Below, one piece after another: positions 13,157-17,144 of a DNA stretch of 17,144 nucleotides. A program made the position numbers and the translations under genes. Position 1 is the first letter of the stretch. Each line of letters begins with the position of its first letter. This stretch comes from Hydrogenophilales bacterium RIFOXYD1_FULL_62_11 (GTDB taxonomy: Bacteria > Pseudomonadota > Gammaproteobacteria > Burkholderiales > Thiobacillaceae). Below the pieces are notes generated by a model that saw only the letters and a program-made list of their open reading frames with translations, was not told the DNA's origin and made no database searches. The stretch spans positions 64,134 through 81,277 of the forward strand of contig MGZO01000106.1 in assembly GCA_001802655.1 (NCBI GenBank), read 5' to 3'.

Positions 13157-15214
13157 ATGTCCCGCCAAATCCTCGTCACCTCCGCCCTGCCCTACGCCAA
13201 CGGCAGCATCCACCTCGGCCACCTGGTTGAGTACATCCAGACCGACATCTGGGTACGTTTTCAAAAGATGCGCGGCCACGACTGCCGCTACATGTGCGCC
13301 GACGACACCCACGGCACCGCCATCATGCTGCGCGCGGAGAAGGAAGGCATCACACCGGAAACGCTGATCGGCCGGGTGTGGGACGAACACGCGCGCGACT
13401 TCGCGGGCTTTCACATAGGCTTCGACCATTACTACTCGACGCATTCAGACGAAAACCGCGAGCTGGCCTCGACGATCTATCTGCGGCTTGCAGACGCCGG
13501 CCTGATCGAAACCAAAACCATTGCGCAACTGTTCGACCCGGTCAAAAACCTGTTCCTGCCGGACCGCTTCATCAAGGGCGAATGCCCCAAATGCGGCGCG
13601 CTCGACCAGTACGGCGACAACTGCGAAGTGTGCGGCGCGACCTACAGCCCGACCGAGCTGAAGAACCCGGTGTCGGCGGTGTCGGGCGCGACGCCAGTAC
13701 ACAAGGATTCCGAGCATTACTTCTTCAAGCTCGGCGCGTGCGAAGCCTTCCTGCGCGAATGGACGACCTCGGGCGCGCTGCAGGCGGAAGCCGCCAATAA
13801 GATGCAGGAATGGTTCGCCTCCGGCCTCAACAACTGGGACATCAGCCGCGACGCGCCCTACTTCGGCTTCGAAATCCCCGGCGCACCGGGCAAATACTTT
13901 TACGTGTGGCTGGACGCGCCGGTCGGTTACATGGCGAGCTTCGCCAAGTACGCCGCGGACAACGGCCTCGACTTCGACGCCTGGTGGGGTGCCGACGCGA
14001 AGACCGAACTGGTGCATTTCATCGGCAAGGACATCCTGTATTTCCACGCCCTGTTCTGGCCGGCGATGCTGAAATATTCCGGCCATCGCCTGCCGACAGC
14101 GGTGTACGCGCACGGCTTTCTGACCGTCAACGGGCAGAAAATGTCGAAGTCACGCGGCACTTTCATCACCGCCGAAAGCTACTTGGCGCAGAAACTCAAT
14201 CCCGAGTGGCTGCGCTACTACTACGCGGCCAAGCTCAACGGCTCGATGGAAGACCTCGACCTCAACCTCGACGACTTCATCGCGCGGGTGAATTCCGATC
14301 TGGTCGGCAAGTTCATCAATATCGCCAGCCGCACCGCCGGTTTCATCCACAAGAACTTCGACGGCAGGCTGGCCGACGGCGTCGCCAATCTTGAACTCAT
14401 CGGCGCATTCCAGGCCGCCGCCAGCGACATCGCCGCGCATTACGAAGCGCGCGACTACGGCCGTGCGCTGCGCGAAATCATGGCGCTGGCCGACCGCGCC
14501 AACCAGTATGTGGCCGATGAAAAACCCTGGGAACTCGCAAAGAAACCCGAAGCGGTGTATCGCCTGCACGAAGTGTGCACCGTGGCGCTGAACTGCTTCC
14601 GCCTGCTGACGCTGTATCTGAAGCCGGTGCTGCCGAAACTGGCCGAGCAGGTCGAAGCCTTCCTCAATATTGCACCACTCACCTGGGATAACGCGCAAAG
14701 CCTGTTCATCCGCCATGCCATCAACGAATACAGCCACCTGATGACCCGTATCGACCCCAAATCCATCGAAGCCATGGTAGACGCCAACAAGCAGAACCTC
14801 GAACCCACGCCCGCTCCTGCGCCGGTGCGCCACGCCGAAGCGCAGGCGCACGCGGCACAACCCGCAACTGGCACACCGGTGGCTGAGACGATCAGCATCG
14901 ACGACTTCGCCAAGATCGACCTGCGCATCGCGCGCATCGCCAACGCCGAGCACGTCGAAGGCGCCGACAAGCTGCTGCGCCTCACGCTCGATCTGGGCGA
15001 CCTCGGCACGCGCCAGGTCTTCGCCGGCATCAAGTCAGCCTATGCGCCGGAAACGCTGGTCGGACGGTTCACCGTGATGGTTGCCAACCTCGCGCCGCGC
15101 AAGATGAAATTCGGCATGAGCGAAGGCATGGTGCTGGCGGCCTCGGGCGATGCGCCGGGTCTCTTCATCCTGTCGCCCGATTCCGGCGCTCAGGCCGGCA
15201 TGAAAGTGAAATGA
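13157..15214 (+). CDS. metG: Methionyl-tRNA synthetase
   Basis: A 685-residue class I aminoacyl-tRNA synthetase that charges tRNA-Met and initiator tRNA in the cytoplasm. Catalytic Rossmann core: the HIGH motif as HLGH (19-22) in LPYANGSIHLGHL, and KMSKS (328-332) in VNGQKMSKSRGTF. The connective domain has a single zinc knuckle with C143, C146, C156 and C159. An anticodon-binding helical domain follows (about 390-545), then an Ala/Pro/His-rich linker (about 555-580), and then the C-terminal EMAP/Trbp111-like tRNA-binding domain (about 583-685: IDDFAKIDLRIARI ... PRKMKFGMSEGMVLAAS), which mediates dimerisation. It is full length for the E. coli-type enzyme. The start matches the family N-terminus, MSRQILVTSALPYANG. 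The Shine-Dalgarno site is unusually poor for an essential gene. The stop overlaps the acylphosphatase gene by 4 bp. Confidence 0.98.
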   Translation: MSRQILVTSALPYANGSIHLGHLVEYIQTDIWVRFQKMRGHDCRYMCADDTHGTAIMLRAEKEGITPETLIGRVWDEHARDFAGFHIGFDHYYSTHSDENRELASTIYLRLADAGLIETKTIAQLFDPVKNLFLPDRFIKGECPKCGALDQYGDNCEVCGATYSPTELKNPVSAVSGATPVHKDSEHYFFKLGACEAFLREWTTSGALQAEAANKMQEWFASGLNNWDISRDAPYFGFEIPGAPGKYFYVWLDAPVGYMASFAKYAADNGLDFDAWWGADAKTELVHFIGKDILYFHALFWPAMLKYSGHRLPTAVYAHGFLTVNGQKMSKSRGTFITAESYLAQKLNPEWLRYYYAAKLNGSMEDLDLNLDDFIARVNSDLVGKFINIASRTAGFIHKNFDGRLADGVANLELIGAFQAAASDIAAHYEARDYGRALREIMALADRANQYVADEKPWELAKKPEAVYRLHEVCTVALNCFRLLTLYLKPVLPKLAEQVEAFLNIAPLTWDNAQSLFIRHAINEYSHLMTRIDPKSIEAMVDANKQNLEPTPAPAPVRHAEAQAHAAQPATGTPVAETISIDDFAKIDLRIARIANAEHVEGADKLLRLTLDLGDLGTRQVFAGIKSAYAPETLVGRFTVMVANLAPRKMKFGMSEGMVLAASGDAPGLFILSPDSGAQAGMKVK

Positions 15215-15492
15215 GCCGGGTCACCTTGCATCTGGTCATCCACGGCCGGGTGCAGGGCGTATTTTTCCGTGAATCCATGCGGCAGCAGGCGGTGCAGCTC
15301 AACATCCACGGCTGGACACAAAACCGGGACGACGGCACCGTCGAAGCCGTGATCCAGGGCAGCGCTGAATCGGTTAGCAAACTGCTCGAATGGGCGCAGC
15401 ATGGGCCTCCGCTGGCCAAGGTGACGCGCATCGATCAGGACGCGGCAAGCGGCGACTGGCTAACGTTTGAAATCCGGCCATCCAGCGCCTGA
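15211..15492 (+). CDS. acyP: Acylphosphatase
   Basis: A 93-residue small alpha/beta enzyme that hydrolyses acyl phosphates such as carbamoyl and 1,3-bisphosphoglycerate phosphate groups. The signature HGRVQGVFFRESM holds the phosphate-binding loop and catalytic R20. GWTQNRDDGTVEAVIQG contains catalytic N38. The C-terminal strand ends DWLTFEIRPSSA. Length is normal. Its ATG lies inside the metG stop (ATGA overlap), so it is translationally coupled to metG. No terminator is visible on the plus strand after it. Confidence 0.95.
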   Translation: MSRVTLHLVIHGRVQGVFFRESMRQQAVQLNIHGWTQNRDDGTVEAVIQGSAESVSKLLEWAQHGPPLAKVTRIDQDAASGDWLTFEIRPSSA

Positions 15493-15516
15493 AGCCTGGC
15501 AATCCAAACGCAAGAC

Positions 15517-15547
15517 AAAAAAATGCCCAGCTCCTGAGAGCCGGGCA
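15517..15547 (-). terminator. Rho-independent terminator (dnaE and/or predicted sRNA)
   Basis: On the minus strand TGCCC-G-GCTC (15547-15538) pairs with GAGC-T-GGGCA (15533-15524) around a 4-base loop, with one mismatch inside a 9-bp stem, and is followed by seven T (15523-15517). It lies 161 bases beyond the dnaE stop. On the plus strand the far flank is not T-rich, so it acts for the minus strand only. Confidence 0.9.
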
Positions 15548-15615
15548 GAGAATCCAACTTATGAGGAAGGATTGGAGGAGACAACACTGAGAGCCGTTGC
15601 GGCGTCATCAGCGTT
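15517..15615 (-). ncRNA. Predicted small RNA with anti-Shine-Dalgarno linker, between acyP and dnaE
   Basis: The minus strand can form three hairpins in a row. The 5' hairpin has CTGA/TCAG (15608-15611 with 15587-15590) and GCCG/CGGC (15600-15603 with 15593-15596). The middle hairpin is AATCC/GGATT (15569-15573 with 15551-15555) with a 13-base loop containing UUCCUC. The third is a strong terminator. The linker between hairpins one and two holds UCUCCUCC (15581-15574), complementary to a Shine-Dalgarno sequence. Anti-SD sequences in unpaired parts of a hairpin-rich RNA with a 3' U-tract are typical of Hfq-dependent sRNAs. The 5' end near 15615 is inferred from the hairpin and a TTGACA upstream. 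The alternative is a 3'-UTR RNA cut from dnaE mRNA. I do not recognise a named family. Confidence 0.55.
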
Positions 15616-15618
15616 ATT

Positions 15619-15650
15619 AGTATCTTCTAATATTGTGTTATTCCTGTCAA
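15619..15650 (-). promoter_or_regulatory. Candidate promoter for the predicted sRNA
   Basis: A perfect TTGACA (plus-strand TGTCAA, 15645-15650) stands in an AT-rich patch downstream of dnaE. The possible -10 hexamers are imperfect: TAGAAG at a 15-base spacing or GATACT at a 20-base spacing. The AT-rich stretch of about 100 bases stands out from the GC-rich surroundings. Confidence 0.4.
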
Positions 15651-15707
15651 CACTTATTTGCAGGCCAACCCTGAATTGGTACATTTATATCAATCACACG
15701 GGTCCGA

Positions 15708-17144
15708 TCAATACACCACATTGACCGCTTCAGGCTTGAGCCAGCCTCGAAGCGACTCCAGTAAACGGTCGTCCAGACGGACCCGCCAACCCTCCCCCAG
15801 GTGCACCCGACAGCGCGCATTGGGGTTTTGATAGTCCACCCAGACCGGGCACCCCCCTTCCTGCGCCTTGTAGGCTTCAAGCAGTTCGGCCAGTTTGCGG
15901 CCGCTGTTGGGTTGAGTCGAGACTTGCCCGTTGCATGCCAACCGTAATCCCTGCGCAAAGCGGGTGCGTGCGCCCGCCAGATCGTAGATCTTTTCAGCCG
16001 TGACGCGAATGCCGCCAGAATAATCGTCGCGATTGACCTTTCCCTCGATCACCAGCAGCGCATCGTCTTTGAGCAGGTGGCGGTTCTGCTCGTACAACTC
16101 GTTGAAGATCACCACCTCGACCTGTGCGGTCGCATCGTCCAGCAGCAGAATCAGCATCTTGCCGCGCCGCGTCATCTGGACGCGCAGCGAGACGACGATC
16201 CCGGCCAGCATCACCGGATCGCGTGAAGGCTCCAGGCTGTTGAGCTGGCGTTTGGCGAAACCCGATACTTCGGCCAGATACGAGGTGAACGGATGGCCGC
16301 TGAAGAAATAGCCGAGTGCGGATTTTTCCTGGATCAGCTTGTCCAGGTCCGACCAGTGCGGCACCTCGACCAGGTCTTCGCCGCCTTCGAGCGCCTCCCC
16401 GAACAGGCCAACCTGGCCTCCGCTGCGCGCCGCGCGGTCGGCGGTTTCAAGCGCCGCGCTGACCGACGCCATCAGGCTGGCGCGATGATTATTGATCGTA
16501 TCGAACGCGCCGGCTTTCACCAGCGCTTCAAGCACACGGCGGTTCAGAAAACGCTTGTCCACTCGCCGCGTCAGATCGAACAAGCCCTTGTACGGGCCGT
16601 TCGCCTCGCGCTCGGCCACGATCGCGCCGATGGCCGCCTCGCCGCTGCCCTTGATCGCGCCAAGGCCATAACGGATTTCGGTTTTCGACACCGGCTCGAA
16701 ACGATAGATCGACTGGTTGATGTCGGGCGGCAACATGGTCAGACCATTGGCGCGGCAGTCTTCGTAAAAAATCCGCACCTTGTCAGTGTCGGAGATTTCA
16801 GACGACATCGTCGCCGCCATGAACTCGGCCGGGTAATACGCCTTGAGCCAGGCGGTGTGATACGCGATCAGCGCGTAGGCGGCCGAGTGGGATTTGTTGA
16901 AGCCGTATTCGGCAAACTTCTCCATCAGGTCGAACAGCCGCCCCGAGACCTTGTCGTCCACCCCGCGCTGCTTGGCGCCTTCCAGGAAGATCGCGCGCTG
17001 TTGCGCCATTTCCTCGGCTTTTTTCTTGCCCATCGCGCGCCGCAGCAGGTCGGCGCCGCCGAGGCTGTAGCCCGCCAGGATCTGCGCCACCAGCATCACC
17101 TGTTCCTGGTAGACGATGATGCCGTAGGTCGATTTCAGCACCGG
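15708..17144 (-). CDS. dnaE: DNA polymerase III alpha subunit, C-terminal part (5' end outside window)
   Basis: The last 478 or so codons of the replicative polymerase catalytic subunit; the frame is open to the window edge. Visible parts: the end of the polymerase fingers (STYGIIVYQEQVM, LGGADLLRRAMGKKK, EKFAEYGFNKSHSAAYALIAY, the usual family block); a helix-hairpin-helix region (RFLNRRVLEALVKAGAFD); an internal beta-clamp-binding motif QVGLF encoded at 16401-16415, matching QxxLF and corresponding to E. coli QADMF; an OB domain (MLAGIVVSLRVQMTRRGKMLILLLDDATAQVEVVIF); and the C-terminal tau-binding region ending EAVNVVY. The polymerase active-site aspartates and PHP domain lie upstream, outside the window. 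The first in-window Met is internal, not the start. Length and order agree with proteobacterial DnaE1. A strong terminator lies 161 bp downstream. Confidence 0.97.
   Translation of the reverse strand, partial: PVLKSTYGIIVYQEQVMLVAQILAGYSLGGADLLRRAMGKKKAEEMAQQRAIFLEGAKQRGVDDKVSGRLFDLMEKFAEYGFNKSHSAAYALIAYHTAWLKAYYPAEFMAATMSSEISDTDKVRIFYEDCRANGLTMLPPDINQSIYRFEPVSKTEIRYGLGAIKGSGEAAIGAIVAEREANGPYKGLFDLTRRVDKRFLNRRVLEALVKAGAFDTINNHRASLMASVSAALETADRAARSGGQVGLFGEALEGGEDLVEVPHWSDLDKLIQEKSALGYFFSGHPFTSYLAEVSGFAKRQLNSLEPSRDPVMLAGIVVSLRVQMTRRGKMLILLLDDATAQVEVVIFNELYEQNRHLLKDDALLVIEGKVNRDDYSGGIRVTAEKIYDLAGARTRFAQGLRLACNGQVSTQPNSGRKLAELLEAYKAQEGGCPVWVDYQNPNARCRVHLGEGWRVRLDDRLLESLRGWLKPEAVNVVY

Noticed and set aside
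15467..15724. An 85-residue plus-strand open frame after acylphosphatase, with a GGAGGAGA ribosome-like site at 15574
   Set aside because: The GGAGGAGA lies inside the frame rather than ahead of a start; it is explained better as the complement of the sRNA's anti-SD linker.

Overview
The window is GC-rich, densely coded chromosomal DNA that reads as a betaproteobacterium. The grounds are the proteins themselves: a two-subunit pyruvate carboxylase, a beta/gamma-type Maf (YceF class), a proteobacterial MetG with a fused C-terminal tRNA-binding domain, and a DnaE of proteobacterial type. A Thiobacillus-like or related autotrophic genus is a plausible guess, but nothing in the sequence proves the genus. 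No phage, transposase, integrase, CRISPR array or plasmid function was found, so this is core or housekeeping territory. The less ordinary signals lie in the intergenic regions.

Layout, left to right. (1) Positions 1-3511, plus strand: the 3' end of a biotin carboxylase subunit, then the carboxyltransferase/biotin carrier subunit of pyruvate carboxylase, then maf, then a short RsmI-like methyltransferase. Gaps are 2 bp, a 4-bp overlap and 1 bp, so this is one operon. (2) 3603-4136: a zinc-ribbon Nudix hydrolase, convergent with (3) 4166-5719, a 517-residue conserved protein of unknown role on the minus strand. (4) 5922-6044: tRNA-Ser(UGA) with a clear terminator, followed by a small exported protein at 6161-6658. 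(5) 6717-10365, minus strand: a CaCA-family cation exchanger overlapping by 8 bp a P2-type Ca2+-ATPase-like pump, probably a calcium efflux operon. A hairpin-rich intergenic stretch lies upstream of it. (6) 10752-11864, minus: an orphan Rieske oxygenase, with a structured leader or small RNA at about 11955-12040. (7) 12168-13042, plus: a double-CDGSH iron-sulfur protein and a DUF924 protein. (8) 13157-15492, plus: metG overlapping an acylphosphatase gene, preceded by 17-bp tandem repeats and alternative hairpins. (9) 15708-17144, minus: the 3' part of dnaE. Between acylphosphatase and dnaE is a probable small RNA with a strong terminator.

The most interesting candidates are RNA elements. The region 15517 to about 15615 (minus) looks like a roughly 100-nt small RNA with three hairpins and a terminal U7. 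An anti-Shine-Dalgarno UCUCCUCC tract sits exactly in the unpaired linker between two of the hairpins. The region 11955-12040 (minus) has an extended -10 promoter, two mutually exclusive hairpins and a terminator-like hairpin ahead of the Rieske oxygenase gene, which is the layout of an attenuator/riboswitch or of a free-standing sRNA. Both are predictions from reading the sequence; no folding or database search was run.
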